Shown one piece after another: positions 19,866-28,212 of a stretch of DNA of 64,000 nucleotides. A program made the position numbers and the translations under genes. The notes under the pieces are model-generated. The model was not told the DNA's origin, searched no databases, and saw only the letters and a program-made list of their open reading frames with translations. Position 1 is the stretch's first letter; each line of letters begins with the position of its first letter. Source of the DNA: Mycolicibacterium wolinskyi (lineage in GTDB: Bacteria > Actinomycetota > Actinomycetes > Mycobacteriales > Mycobacteriaceae); assembly GCF_002101965.1 (NCBI RefSeq), contig NZ_LQQA01000012.1, positions 1 to 64,000 on the forward strand, written 5' to 3'.

Positions 19866-19901
19866 CCCATTCCGAGCCGAGCCGCCACCACCGGCCCGGT
19901 C

Positions 19902-20384
19902 ATGACGTCACCGCCACCTTTCGGTTGTTACAGTGCGGACCTGTGCCACGTCCCGAGCCGCGTTACCGCTACAGGTCGGAAAGGCAGCGACATATCGGCG
20001 ACGCCCTTGGAGGCGCTCGCGGATCGCGGGCTGATTAGTGAGTGGCGTCTCGTGTTCGCGCACCCTCCCGAGCGCAGGCAATGGGAAATCGATAGTCGCG
20101 CCGCCCCGCTGGCATGGTGGTACATCACCGACGAGGGATCGCGGCAACGACACAAGACTCGCGACGCCGAGCAATACATTCGCAACGTGTGCCGGGACCA
20201 CAGCATGTACTGGTCGCCAGTCCCAATGCCGGGCGGTATCGCTGCGGCGCAACCGGTGCGGGAACTGATGGCGAAACGAGCGGCGCAAGGGCACGACGTC
20301 CTTGCCTACGCTGCCATCGTCGAGCATTTGCGATGGGCCGGTATAGACGTGCCGCCGGTAGGCGAACACCCCGGCGCCGAATAG
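19902..20384 (+). CDS. Hypothetical protein
   Basis: 160 aa, no recognised domain, signal peptide or membrane segment. It has polar, Trp- and Arg-containing sequence typical of a globular protein. It lies 36 bases after eccA and 34 bases before the ApeA-like gene, so it could be the tail of the ESX operon or part of a two-gene unit with its neighbour. The start is uncertain: no clear ribosome site precedes 19902. Confidence 0.5.
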   Translation: MTSPPPFGCYSADLCHVPSRVTATGRKGSDISATPLEALADRGLISEWRLVFAHPPERRQWEIDSRAAPLAWWYITDEGSRQRHKTRDAEQYIRNVCRDHSMYWSPVPMPGGIAAAQPVRELMAKRAAQGHDVLAYAAIVEHLRWAGIDVPPVGEHPGAE

Positions 20385-20417
20385 CCCCGGTGTTCCGGGT
20401 GGTGTTCAACCGAGCAG

Positions 20418-21812
20418 GTGCCGGCGTGCATGATTCCGTGCATGATTCCGGACACAAGTGATGGCGAGTTCTGGGCCCCGGGCGGAAACGGAAGCCGTGT
20501 CGGCGGCACCTTGACGATGACGGAGGGTAGCCGAGCCGGGGTCGTTCTTGACCGGCCGGTCGTTGACGAAGCGCCGCCAGCTGTCTCGACGGCCGACTCA
20601 GCTCGCGATGTCGCCGCGTTCCAACCGATCACGATTCACGGCCAGCTGGACAGCGGTGTAGACGTCACCTTGGTCAATGCCCAGAATTACCGGCCGGACG
20701 GTGGCCAGCCGCGGTACGAGGCACATCAGGCGGTCATCGGTGCGCACGTATCTGGACCGGACCAGCTCTACACCGCGGTGCGCTACCAGCTCGGTCATCT
20801 GCTGCTCGGCCACCTCCCGGTGGGCGTGACGAGCGTCGTGCCCGACGACGGTTCGAAGTTGAGTGCTGAGCCCGCCGAGGACGGTGAGATGTGGCTGGTG
20901 TACGAGGCCGCGACACCGATGACTCTGCGGCAACTGAACATGCGGGTCGTGTCGGGATGCCTGGTGCTGCTCCGACTGGCTCTCGACCAACCCGTGGCGA
21001 TCAGGGCGTGCCAGGTCCGCGTCGACGAGGGCGACCCGTGGCTCGCTATTCACAGTCAGACCTATTCCGCCCCAACGAACCTGAACCTGCGGCGGATCGT
21101 CGAGCCGACAGAGCTGACGCTCGACCAGTTCGCGAAGTGGATCGCCTTCAACGACGAACTCGACGGCCTGGCATGGCCGGTCGGCGAACCGATCAGGGGT
21201 GCGGTACAAGCACGTGCGCAGGTGTACACCACCCTGGTCGAGGGTTTACATCGCCGAATGCCCTACCAACAGTCGCAGTTTCCTGCGGCGAAGCCCACGT
21301 GGTTCGAGAAGATCCGGCAAGCCGCACGCCGTGCGGCGAAGGAATGGGCCACCGAAACCGGGAACCTTGATCCGGACGCGGTACATACCGCTGTCAACAA
21401 CGCTCTCACCCACTTTGAGGCGGTTGGTTACGCCGATAGAGCCACCGCGTTGGTCGAAGAAGTCACCGCAGCCGTACCGGAAGTGACCGAGTCGGTGCCT
21501 GACCTCGTTGTGCAGCTGACCAGGGCCCGCAACGAGCTCTCACATCACTTGATTCCGGACGAGGGCAAGGAGCCGCTCGGGGACCGTGTTCTGCGGTGGG
21601 CGGTCATGGCCGAGGTGGCGCCGTGGCTGTTGCGGGTGTTCCTACTGCTGCACGCAGGCATTGATCCGGTGGTGCTGCGCGCCGGCCTGCTTGAGCATGA
21701 ACGGTTCGATGTCTACCGAGGCAACGTGGCGCAGATGGTGGCGGACCTGGGATGGACACCACCTGGGCCCGCTGAAGACGAGCCCGACGACGCCAGCGCG
21801 GCGCAAGGGTAA
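20418..21812 (+). CDS. Putative ApeA-like HEPN protein (candidate anti-phage factor)
   Basis: 464 aa, or 433 aa if translation starts at the ATG at 20511. The N-terminal part has a beta-rich stretch (ITIHGQLDSGVDVTL, ITI- to VTL-type repeats), then a helical region with EGLHRRM. The C-terminal part has RARNELSHH, a match to the Rx4H motif of HEPN ribonucleases. This layout resembles ApeA-type HEPN proteins, which abort phage infection by RNA cleavage. Family assignment is by pattern recognition only. A 12-base direct repeat (CGTGCATGATTC twice, 20425-20448) lies at the 5' end and could affect start choice. Confidence 0.5.
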   Translation: MPACMIPCMIPDTSDGEFWAPGGNGSRVGGTLTMTEGSRAGVVLDRPVVDEAPPAVSTADSARDVAAFQPITIHGQLDSGVDVTLVNAQNYRPDGGQPRYEAHQAVIGAHVSGPDQLYTAVRYQLGHLLLGHLPVGVTSVVPDDGSKLSAEPAEDGEMWLVYEAATPMTLRQLNMRVVSGCLVLLRLALDQPVAIRACQVRVDEGDPWLAIHSQTYSAPTNLNLRRIVEPTELTLDQFAKWIAFNDELDGLAWPVGEPIRGAVQARAQVYTTLVEGLHRRMPYQQSQFPAAKPTWFEKIRQAARRAAKEWATETGNLDPDAVHTAVNNALTHFEAVGYADRATALVEEVTAAVPEVTESVPDLVVQLTRARNELSHHLIPDEGKEPLGDRVLRWAVMAEVAPWLLRVFLLLHAGIDPVVLRAGLLEHERFDVYRGNVAQMVADLGWTPPGPAEDEPDDASAAQG

Positions 21813-21875
21813 GGCCGCATCGGGGTCGGTCGCGGTTCGCCTGCGGGACCTGTTGAAAACCCACGATGGCGCTGG

Positions 21876-22230
21876 TTAGCTCGGGCCTGCGCAATCGTCC
21901 CGGAACCGGGATAGGCCGATTCCGGAACGCTTCCATTTTTGGCGAACCGATACCAGTCTCTCGTCGAGCATGGCACACCCCTTCAGGCCCGCCAGGTTGC
22001 GGTCGACTTCGGCCAGGCTCGCGACTGCCGGGGCCTGTAACCCTGCATCGGTGCGGCCACTCAACCGGGTGGCTGCCAGCAGGTCGCCGACTTCTTCGAG
22101 GGTGAATCCCAGACGTTGCGCAGCTTTGATGACCCGCATGCTCGTCACCGTCTCCGGCTGATAAAGCCGATGCCGGCCCAACGCCTGCTGCAGCACACGC
22201 TGTAAGCCGCTCCGCTCGTAGGGCGGCTAA
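21876..22230 (-). pseudogene. MerR-family regulator remnant
   Basis: The frame contains YERSGL, then HRLYQPE, RVIKAAQRLGFTLEEVGDLL and AEVDRNLAGL, a MerR winged-helix and dimer-helix pattern. The first helix-turn-helix codons are missing or out of frame, and the C-terminus runs into unrelated sequence. It may once have controlled a metal gene here. Alternatively a short internal start gives a truncated protein. Confidence 0.5.
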
Positions 22231-22445
22231 GTCCCGGGCCGCGTCTTTGGCGTCGGTGGGGAGCACCAGGCGATCCGCGCAGCCGCCGACGTCGAGGCAC
22301 ATGCAGAGCACATGGTGAAGCTGACAGGCCGCAGTTGTTGGATCCTCGGACATGAGGCGGTTAGTTCGAAATCTCGGCGTGCCCAGAGTCGCATGGACAG
22401 CTTTGGCCTAATTTGTGGGTCATGTGTCATTGACGCCAATCATGC

Positions 22446-22460
22446 TACCCCTAGAGGGTA
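22446..22460. promoter_or_regulatory. RicR-type copper box TACCC-N5-GGGTA
   Basis: TACCCCTAGAGGGTA is a perfect 5-N5-5 palindrome that matches the published mycobacterial RicR operator. Its last base is the A of the first ATG of the downstream membrane protein gene. Confidence 0.6.
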
Positions 22461-23053
22461 TGAGTATGCATGGAACGCGCTCCGTCACTGCAAAACGGGC
22501 CCCCATATGGTTCGGTTACGCTTGGCCGATTGCGGTCGGCATTTTGTTCGCCGCATTCGTTGCGTTTGGCTCCGGAACTGCCAGTCACACCGACGTCGCG
22601 CCTGTCGTCACGGCATCCGCTTTCGTTTATCTAACGTCAGCGGCGCTCCAGCGCCGCACAGCGGCGTGGCCGATGTTCTTTGTCAGCGTCATTGCGATCA
22701 CGATCGGCTTCAGCGTCCCTGACATCAACCCAGCGTGGTCGTCATGGGCAATGCTTTGTATGGCCGTAATCCTGTTGGTGTACAGCGTAATTCGGGGTGT
22801 CGTATTGCGTCCGCCTTGGGGTGTGCCTCTGCAGGCCGCGGGGATGGCCGTATTCGCCGCTGCTGCGATCAGTGCTGTCCATATCGAGGCGATGTGGGCA
22901 GGGTTGCTAGTTGGCGCGAGCCTGCTGGCACATACAGCATGGGACATCTACCACCACCGTAATGACCGCGTCGTCGCCCGCTCAATGGCCCTGTTCTGCG
23001 CCGTACTGGACACCTTCCTGGCGATCGTGGTCCTGTGGGTGAACCTCGGATAG
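22460..23053 (+). CDS. Multi-pass membrane protein of unknown function
   Basis: 197 aa with about six hydrophobic helices (first at about 13-33, last near the C-terminus) and a His-containing loop (WDIYHHRND). No family recognised. A RicR-type box overlaps the start region, suggesting copper-responsive expression. The second ATG at 22466 is an alternative start that would leave the box upstream. Confidence 0.65.
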   Translation: MSMHGTRSVTAKRAPIWFGYAWPIAVGILFAAFVAFGSGTASHTDVAPVVTASAFVYLTSAALQRRTAAWPMFFVSVIAITIGFSVPDINPAWSSWAMLCMAVILLVYSVIRGVVLRPPWGVPLQAAGMAVFAAAAISAVHIEAMWAGLLVGASLLAHTAWDIYHHRNDRVVARSMALFCAVLDTFLAIVVLWVNLG

Positions 23054-23394
23054 GCTAGATCCAACTAAACCCGCTTCATCCTTCGCGTCGTAATGCTGCA
23101 GTAGAGGGGTCGAACTCCCTTGGAAAAATCTAGGTTTCAGTGGTCGGCGTTTTATTTTGTCTCTCTCGACGGCCAGGCTTTCAGGTGTTCTTGTCGACGA
23201 ACCGGTGAAATGGCGGCCATGCGATGGCCAGGTTTGTAGGCCACGCCGCCGAGCGGGTAAGGCCACCAGGTGTCTTGGCGGCGACGACCCGATGGCGAGG
23301 TTCCGGGCCGAATCGATCAACCACAGGCAGGCATGGCAGCCCGGCGATCAACATGCCCAGCACACCTACCATGGCAATGCCTTGAGCCTTGTTG
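23054..23394. other. Gene-poor stretch
   Basis: I see no confident gene. A minus-strand frame at 23181-23483 encodes a plausible hydrophobic segment (MVGVLGMLIAGLPCLPVV) but lacks a credible start and overlaps the next frame, so it may be debris of a decayed membrane gene. Confidence 0.4.
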
Positions 23395-23739
23395 TTAGCC
23401 AATGCCACGATCAGGATCTTGGCCGACCTCAAGGTCCGCGGCAAGTACGTGCAGATCGAGCTGCATTGGAGGCCAACAACCACTCTCGCTCAACGGGGGC
23501 AAGTTCTTCAGCCAAATCTGAAATTTGGTAAAGACGTTGCGTGGCAGAGGATATCGTGTCGCAGCCAGCCTCCTCACCAGAACCAGAATCGCGAGATAGG
23601 GCTCAGCAGACCCCAATGCCATGCGGAGCGCCTCCCGGTCGTCGTCCGACAAGCAAGGATCGGCCGCCATCCACAGTCCTGAGACCAGCTCAGACTCCCC
23701 ACCCCCAGCGACGCCCCTCCGGACGTGCATGTGTGCCAT
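23395..23739 (-). CDS. Hypothetical protein, possibly degenerate
   Basis: 114 aa. The central part (DPCLSDDDREALRMALGSAE and following residues) looks like real protein, while the last 30 residues read poorly, as if a frameshift occurs near 23480. No family recognised. It may continue into the hydrophobic frame described for 23054-23394. Confidence 0.3.
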   Translation of the reverse strand: MAHMHVRRGVAGGGESELVSGLWMAADPCLSDDDREALRMALGSAEPYLAILVLVRRLAATRYPLPRNVFTKFQIWLKNLPPLSESGCWPPMQLDLHVLAADLEVGQDPDRGIG

Positions 23740-23978
23740 GACCTACGACCGTAGTCAGTACGGAGAAAATATGGGGTTGTCCCTTCCCGGCCCGGCGATT
23801 CTGGCGTGGGGCCCTGCCCCCGGCTGCCGACCGTGGTTACGCTGCGTCGACGGATCGACCCTCCGCGGTCGATTTGTGGTGCACTTGGTGAGGTACGCGC
23901 TCGTTACCCGCCGCCGACCCCCGCGGCCGATAGCGTTGGCGTGGTGGCCCATTCGGGGCGCGTGGTCGGTTAGGGGAA

Positions 23979-24362
23979 TCAGTGCTCGCGTACTCGCTGC
24001 CGTGAACGTCCCAGGGCGACACGCAGCCGGGCGGAATCCTCGGGGCCGATCTGGTCGAGGAAGTAGCCGAGCACCAGGTCGACCCGGCCTCCGCTGTCGA
24101 GCGCTTCACGCATCATTTTCGCGCTGTGCTGTTCACGGGTGAGCGTTGGCCAATACCGGTAGGCCTTACCGTCGCGGATCCGCGCCAGCCACCCTTTTGT
24201 GTGCAGGTTGTCCATCGTCGACATCACGGTCGTGTAGGCGATGTTGCGCTCGCTGCTCAGCTCGTTGCAGATGTCGCGGACCGTCACCGGCGTGTCGGAG
24301 CGACGGTTCCAGATGCGGTCCATGATCACCGCTTCAAGTTCTCCAAATCCGCGTTTTCGCAC
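23979..24362 (-). CDS. BlaI/MecI/CopY-family repressor (copy 1)
   Basis: 127 aa from the GTG at 24362, which follows GGGAG and matches the start of copy 2. Winged-helix DNA-binding N-terminus (FGELEAVIMDRIW, TVMSTMDNLHTKGWL) and a dimer C-terminus. It is closely similar to copy 2 (35757-36146). BlaI repressors leave DNA when cut by an M56 protease. The CopY-type C-terminal Cys cluster is absent, so direct copper sensing is unlikely. A CTACGTACTAG site lies 70 bases upstream, pointing to autoregulation. Confidence 0.88.
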   Translation of the reverse strand: MRKRGFGELEAVIMDRIWNRRSDTPVTVRDICNELSSERNIAYTTVMSTMDNLHTKGWLARIRDGKAYRYWPTLTREQHSAKMMREALDSGGRVDLVLGYFLDQIGPEDSARLRVALGRSRQRVREH

Positions 24363-24423
24363 CTTAATCTCCCGGCTGCCAATGGTCAGCCTACTTCGCG
24401 CATACACCCCTCGCACCAAATTG

Positions 24424-24455
24424 CGTAGAGTCTACGTACTAGCTACAAGCGTAGT
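24424..24455. promoter_or_regulatory. BlaI-type operator, blaI copy 1
   Basis: CTACGTACTAG at 24432-24442 is followed by CTAC-N4-GTAG. The arrangement CTACG-N13-CGTAG is shared with the site at 34485, including the inner TACTAGC. It lies in the divergent region between blaI copy 1 and the tlpA-like gene. Confidence 0.6.
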
Positions 24456-24547
24456 TCCAGCCTGCTGATGGCGCGACTCGGGCGCCACACGCCCCGGCCC
24501 GCGCCGGAGACTCCCGACGACTGCTCACCGACACAGCGCACCACGCT

Positions 24548-24566
24548 CTACGTACCGAGGACGTAG
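24548..24566. promoter_or_regulatory. BlaI-type operator, tlpA-like gene
   Basis: Perfect inverted repeat CTACGT-N7-ACGTAG, 24 bases ahead of the GTG start of the tlpA-like gene. It has the same 6-N7-6 geometry as the variant at 26089-26107. Confidence 0.6.
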
Positions 24567-24589
24567 ATAGAGCGTTGTGGAGGTCAGCC

Positions 24590-25177
24590 GTGTGGCACGT
24601 CAAGCTCGGACGCGTCGTTGTCGTAACGCTGCTGGGCGCACTTGCCGTCGTAGGCTGCAGTACCGGCAGCGATGCCGTGGCACAAGGCGGCACCTTCGAG
24701 TTCGTGTCGCCGGGAGGCAAAACCGACCTGTTCTACGATCCGCCGCAGGTTCGCGGCACCGTGGGGGCCTTACCGGCCCGGATCTGCGCGACGATCGGCC
24801 CGTACCCCTGTCGGATTTCGCGGGCAAGGTTGTGGTGATCAACGTGTGGGGGTCATGGTGTGGCCCGTGCCGCACGGAGACACCTGAGTTGGAGAAGGTC
24901 TTAAGAGACCGAACCGCTCGGCGTGGCGTTCCTCGGCATCCACGTACGCGATAGCCGCACCGCCGCTAACGATTTCGTCACCGACCGCAAGGTTCGCTAT
25001 CCCTCGATTTTTGATCCGTCGATGCGCAGCCTCATCGCACTGGGCAAGGGTTATCCGACCAGTGTCGTGCCGACGACGCTGGTCCTCGATCGCCAGCACC
25101 GTGTCGCGGCGGTGTTCCTGCGTGCGTTGCTGGCCGAGGATTTGCGTCCCGTTGTGCAACGGATCGCCCACGAATGA
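24590..25177 (+). pseudogene. TlpA/ResA-like thiol-disulfide lipoprotein, two frameshifts
   Basis: The GTG at 24590 opens a lipoprotein signal (VVGCS). The WCGPC redox motif (GSWCGPC) lies in another frame from about 24770, and the C-terminal thioredoxin part (VAFLGIHVRDSR) returns to the first frame from about 24905. Joining the three frames restores a normal ~195 aa protein. Likely slips are at the G5 run near 24763-24767 and near 24900. Either decay or sequencing error. Its role would be reduction of disulfides on exported proteins or haem maturation. Confidence 0.75.
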
Positions 25178-25196
25178 TGAGCACCTATCCGCAAGG

Positions 25197-25451
25197 TATC
25201 GGTGGACGCATACGCCGATGCTGCCGCCAACGGGCCCTTGAAACTGGGCCTGCGGGCGTCTGCGATCGCTGGATTCATGTCGGCCACAATGAGTGCAACG
25301 CCGCATGCCCCGGTCAGGCAGGCGGGGTTGCGCCTCGTCACCGGGCAATGGCTGAGTTCACCAGCGGGTTGTGCAGCAGTTCGTGCCTACGACCGAGACG
25401 CCGATCTGACTGTGCCCGCCTGCCCGTCACAGTTGCCCGGGCAGGCACCCG
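25197..25451 (+). pseudogene. Possible CcdA (DsbD-like) remnant
   Basis: A frame from about 25199 reads AANGPLKLGLRASAIAGFMS, similar to the first helix of CcdA-type electron-transfer proteins, then degenerates. A tlpA gene followed by ccdA is a usual pair, so this looks like the broken partner of the upstream gene. Weak support. Confidence 0.3.
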
Positions 25452-26066
25452 TCAGGGGCACATGCCTGCACAACACGGACACGGCTGCGACCCGGCACAA
25501 CACGATCCGTCACCCATCGACATCCCGCCGGGCATCGGCATCGGCATCGGCATCTGTCCGTTGCAGCACCACATCATGGCCGGCGCGGATCCGCCGCTCG
25601 CGTAGATGACGGCCATGGGGTCGTTGCCGGTGACGTCGAAGTACAGCTTGCCCGAGGAGTGCTGGCCTTGGCTGAGGGTGGTGGGAGCGACGGTTTGCGG
25701 GGCGGCGACCTGCCACAAAACCTGATAACGCTCGCCGGAGCGCGACACCGCATACATATTCGGGATGATCGGCGTCACGGTGCCGGTGACCGCTTCCACG
25801 GTGGCGTCGGCTTCCCATAACCTGCCCGCAGGCGCATAGCCCGCCAGTTGGTCGGTGCTGACGCCAAGTCCCGACACCGACCATTGGGTGACCGCGGCCC
25901 CGTTGGCCTCCGTCAACCGTTGCGGCGCGCCAAAGCGGTGCGGGCAAGGATCTGACGCGGCCGCGGCATTTGGTGCACTCAACACTGCGAGAACGGCGAA
26001 CATCAGCATCGCGCCCATCGCAGCGAGCTTTCCTCGAATACGCACCCTCTGCGCCCTTTCGCTCAA
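25452..26066 (-). CDS. MPT63-like (DUF1942) secreted protein with Cys/Met-rich tail
   Basis: 204 aa. Signal peptide (about 1-37, ending NAAAA), then a DUF1942/MPT63 beta-sandwich (TQWSVSGL, LYFDVTGNDP). The last ~41 residues are an added tail with MWCCNG, MPMPMPMPGG, SCCAG and CPCCAGMCP, eight Cys and about nine Met. MPT63 proteins lack such a tail, and it looks built to bind copper or another soft metal outside the cell. A BlaI-like inverted repeat lies 23 bases upstream of the start. Confidence 0.8.
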   Translation of the reverse strand: MSERAQRVRIRGKLAAMGAMLMFAVLAVLSAPNAAAASDPCPHRFGAPQRLTEANGAAVTQWSVSGLGVSTDQLAGYAPAGRLWEADATVEAVTGTVTPIIPNMYAVSRSGERYQVLWQVAAPQTVAPTTLSQGQHSSGKLYFDVTGNDPMAVIYASGGSAPAMMWCCNGQMPMPMPMPGGMSMGDGSCCAGSQPCPCCAGMCP

Positions 26067-26088
26067 TGGGAACTCTTCACCACCCTAG

Positions 26089-26107
26089 CTACGGAGCAAC
26101 ACCGTAG
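26089..26107. promoter_or_regulatory. Variant BlaI-type operator
   Basis: CTACGG-N7-CCGTAG perfect inverted repeat, 6-N7-6 like the site at 24548. It lies directly upstream of the MPT63-like gene. Confidence 0.45.
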
Positions 26108-26224
26108 CAATCACCGCAGCCAATCAGGGGTTCGCCTAGCCTGCTGCGGAACTCCAACATGATCCAAAGTGGTTAACGAATGCCGGTTTTCATCTCCCTA
26201 GCCCCAAGCGGTCCAGCCTTGTCC

Positions 26225-26276
26225 GTATACACCATGGGGGTATACAGTCTGATCGATCTATACCCCGATGGGGTAT
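26225..26276. promoter_or_regulatory. RicR-type copper box and adjoining palindrome
   Basis: ATACCCCGATGGGGTAT (26260-26276) contains TACCC-N5-GGGTA exactly and ends 15 bases before the ATG of the metallochaperone gene. A second element with GTATAC arms (26225-26245) lies just upstream and contains GGGGGTATAC. Together they suggest copper control. Confidence 0.65.
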
Positions 26277-26291
26277 GAAAGGAGTGCGATA

Positions 26292-26555
26292 ATGACGACG
26301 ACCGAGTACCAGGTGTCGGGCATGACCTGCAGTCATTGTGAACGTTCGGTTCGCGAGGAGGTCGTCCACGTCAACGGGGTGCAGCAGGTCGAGGTGAGCG
26401 CAGCCACAGGGCGTCTGGTGGTAGACACTGACGGCCCGGCCAACGACGAGGCGATCATCGCAGCAGTCAAAGAGGCCGGATACGAGGCGGTGCGCTCCTC
26501 GGGCGCGGATGGCGATCCGTCGGACTCGACGGCCTCATCGTGCAGGTGCTGCTAG
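26292..26555 (+). CDS. CopZ-like heavy-metal (HMA) chaperone
   Basis: 87 aa. A single HMA ferredoxin-like domain with the metal site GMTCSHC near residues 10-16, plus an added C-terminal Cys cluster (SSCRCC). Cytosolic copper carriers of this type pass Cu(I) to P-type ATPases or repressors. No P-type ATPase is present in the window. AAAGGAG precedes the ATG, and a RicR-type box lies directly upstream. Confidence 0.88.
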   Translation: MTTTEYQVSGMTCSHCERSVREEVVHVNGVQQVEVSAATGRLVVDTDGPANDEAIIAAVKEAGYEAVRSSGADGDPSDSTASSCRCC

Positions 26556-26671
26556 CGGGTTGCGCTGTACCGGCTGCTCGCCGCACCGGACGGTAACGAT
26601 CCGTCGGCGACCGTGATCCCTTGCGCACCAACCCACGAGCAGTCTGATGGCACCGCCGGCAGAGGCGCCTT

Positions 26672-27130
26672 CTAGCGCCACACGAGTGAGCGGCCGCTTT
26701 TCTCCCATGCGAGCATACCGCCGTTGAGCTCCACTACATCCTGATATCCCATGCGTGACAAAGCTGTCGCCGCGATCTGGCTCATCCGGCCTGATCGGCA
26801 GTACACGGCAAGGGGCGTGGTCCGCTCGGGCGGCAACGCGTCGTCGCGCGCCGGGATCTGATCAAACGGGATCGAGAGGTCGGTGCCGGCGATGTCACCC
26901 TCGTAGGGAACGTGGACGTTGATGGTCACCCGCTTCGGGTCAGCGATCAACGCGTCAAACTGTTGAGGGTCAACCGAACGCGCCTGGTGCAGCGCCGGCG
27001 CCGTTGACGCTGGCGGGACTTCTGATTGGGTAGCCGTCAGCGACCCGGCGGAGGCGCAGCCCGTCAGCCCGACAAGCAGCAGTGCACCGGCGGCGATTCC
27101 GCAAGCGTTGCGGAGATGCAGTGGTCTCAT
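26672..27130 (-). CDS. Rhodanese-domain lipoprotein
   Basis: 152 aa from the ATG at 27130. Lipoprotein signal with lipobox GLTGC, then one rhodanese domain with active-site YCRSGRMS. Such proteins move sulfane sulfur or bind soft metals. The longer frame upstream (to 27175) has no signal logic and is excluded. It sits among metal genes, but no operator was seen in front of it. Confidence 0.82.
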   Translation of the reverse strand: MRPLHLRNACGIAAGALLLVGLTGCASAGSLTATQSEVPPASTAPALHQARSVDPQQFDALIADPKRVTINVHVPYEGDIAGTDLSIPFDQIPARDDALPPERTTPLAVYCRSGRMSQIAATALSRMGYQDVVELNGGMLAWEKSGRSLVWR

Positions 27131-27324
27131 AACTCCGATTATCGCCCCCCCCGGGAAGTCGACTCTCGCCGCCATGCCCGGCTTGCGTCGTGCCAGGATG
27201 CCGCGAGGGCGAATCCGATTGTGGCGCAGGGTTTGATGTCGTCTCGGTCGTCGGGCCCAGAGGGTTCCGCGGGGCTCGCCGCCAGGCTAGGGTGGTGGTT
27301 TGAGGATCGGAAAGGACTCGATCA

Positions 27325-27477
27325 ATGAAGACCGATGCACAGACTCGGACTGCGCGGCTGATGCGGGTCGCCCGCCATCCGCTCGTTCGGACGGTCGCCC
27401 AGTGCGTTGTGTGGTGTGCCGTGGGCCCTCCTGCCCGCCCCGGCGCCACCCGCCAGAGCACGTCGTGTTGCCCCTAA
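27325..27477 (+). CDS. Small Cys-containing protein
   Basis: 50 aa, too short for most gene callers. GGAAAGGA precedes the ATG. The sequence is basic at the start, has CVVWC in the middle and ends SCCP. It could be a small metal-binding or membrane-associated peptide. No family recognised, and coding is supported only by the ribosome site and the Cys pairs. Confidence 0.35.
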   Translation: MKTDAQTRTARLMRVARHPLVRTVAQCVVWCAVGPPARPGATRQSTSCCP

Positions 27478-27597
27478 ACGCGATCAGCTGCGGCCACGAT
27501 CGAAGGTGGAAACGTGTTCATCCCGGGGCGATCCGGGGATCAACTGTCGTGCAGCGGGGGTGGCCAACGCAGCGCTGCCCACCCCCGGCTGACACAT

Positions 27598-27897
27598 TCA
27601 GCAGGACACGTCGACGTACACCGTCTTGTAGACGACACGCTCCACGGTTCGCTCCCGCACGTTCTTGCGGAGCTCGGTGACGTCTCGGCCCGGGCGCACG
27701 GCCCCGACCGTGCAGCGCTCCAGCGGCGCTGACCCTGTCTTGTTCATGATCACTTTGTAGCCGCGCGACTCCAGCATCGACACGGTGTCTTGCACCGATC
27801 CAGGGCCTGCCGGGGCGGCCGCGGCCTGGTTTGCCGGACTGGCCAGCAGCAGGACGGTACACGACCCGGTCATTGCTGCCATCAGGGCTTTGTTCAT
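27598..27897 (-). CDS. Small secreted protein of unknown function
   Basis: 99 aa. Signal peptide with cleavage after NQAAAA near residue 28, leaving a ~70 aa mature domain with two Cys (ERCTVGAV and the C-terminal DVSC) that could form a disulfide. It resembles small secreted mycobacterial proteins of unknown role. A CTACGTACTAG site (minus strand) lies ~45 bases upstream, so it belongs to the proposed BlaI regulon. Confidence 0.7.
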   Translation of the reverse strand: MNKALMAAMTGSCTVLLLASPANQAAAAPAGPGSVQDTVSMLESRGYKVIMNKTGSAPLERCTVGAVRPGRDVTELRKNVRERTVERVVYKTVYVDVSC

Positions 27898-28212
27898 GAG
27901 AATGGACTCCTTTCACGTACCGAGCGCGACACTCTTGCTAGTACGTAGTTACTCAGTAGATGAATCGAGGGTACAGCTCTAACGCCGATTTCCAAGTAGG
28001 CTCGACAACGTTTTCGTCACATTAAAAGCGCTGTTTCCAACGGTTTTGGTGAACTGAACCGGTGCCCGCCAATGACCATTGGGCCGCTGGTCAGCACTGG
28101 ACAGAAGAGCTGCCAGCAAACACAGTCACGGGTGTACGCACCATACCGGTGACCATGCAGCCGGCCATTTGGAGGTGCCCGCCAGAACGATGGCGAGTTC
28201 GGCGGAGTCGGA
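27898..28212. other. Intergenic stretch with one operator
   Basis: Besides the BlaI-type site at 27938-27950 I see no gene. The sequence near 28005-28050 is AT-rich for this window. Confidence 0.5.
27938..27950. promoter_or_regulatory. BlaI-type operator, small secreted protein
   Basis: CTAGTACGTAGTT, reverse complement AACTACGTACTAG, the commonest form of the shared motif. Confidence 0.55.

Noticed and set aside
20425..20448. Tandem 12-base repeat as an iteron origin
   Set aside because: Only two copies and no replication gene nearby.
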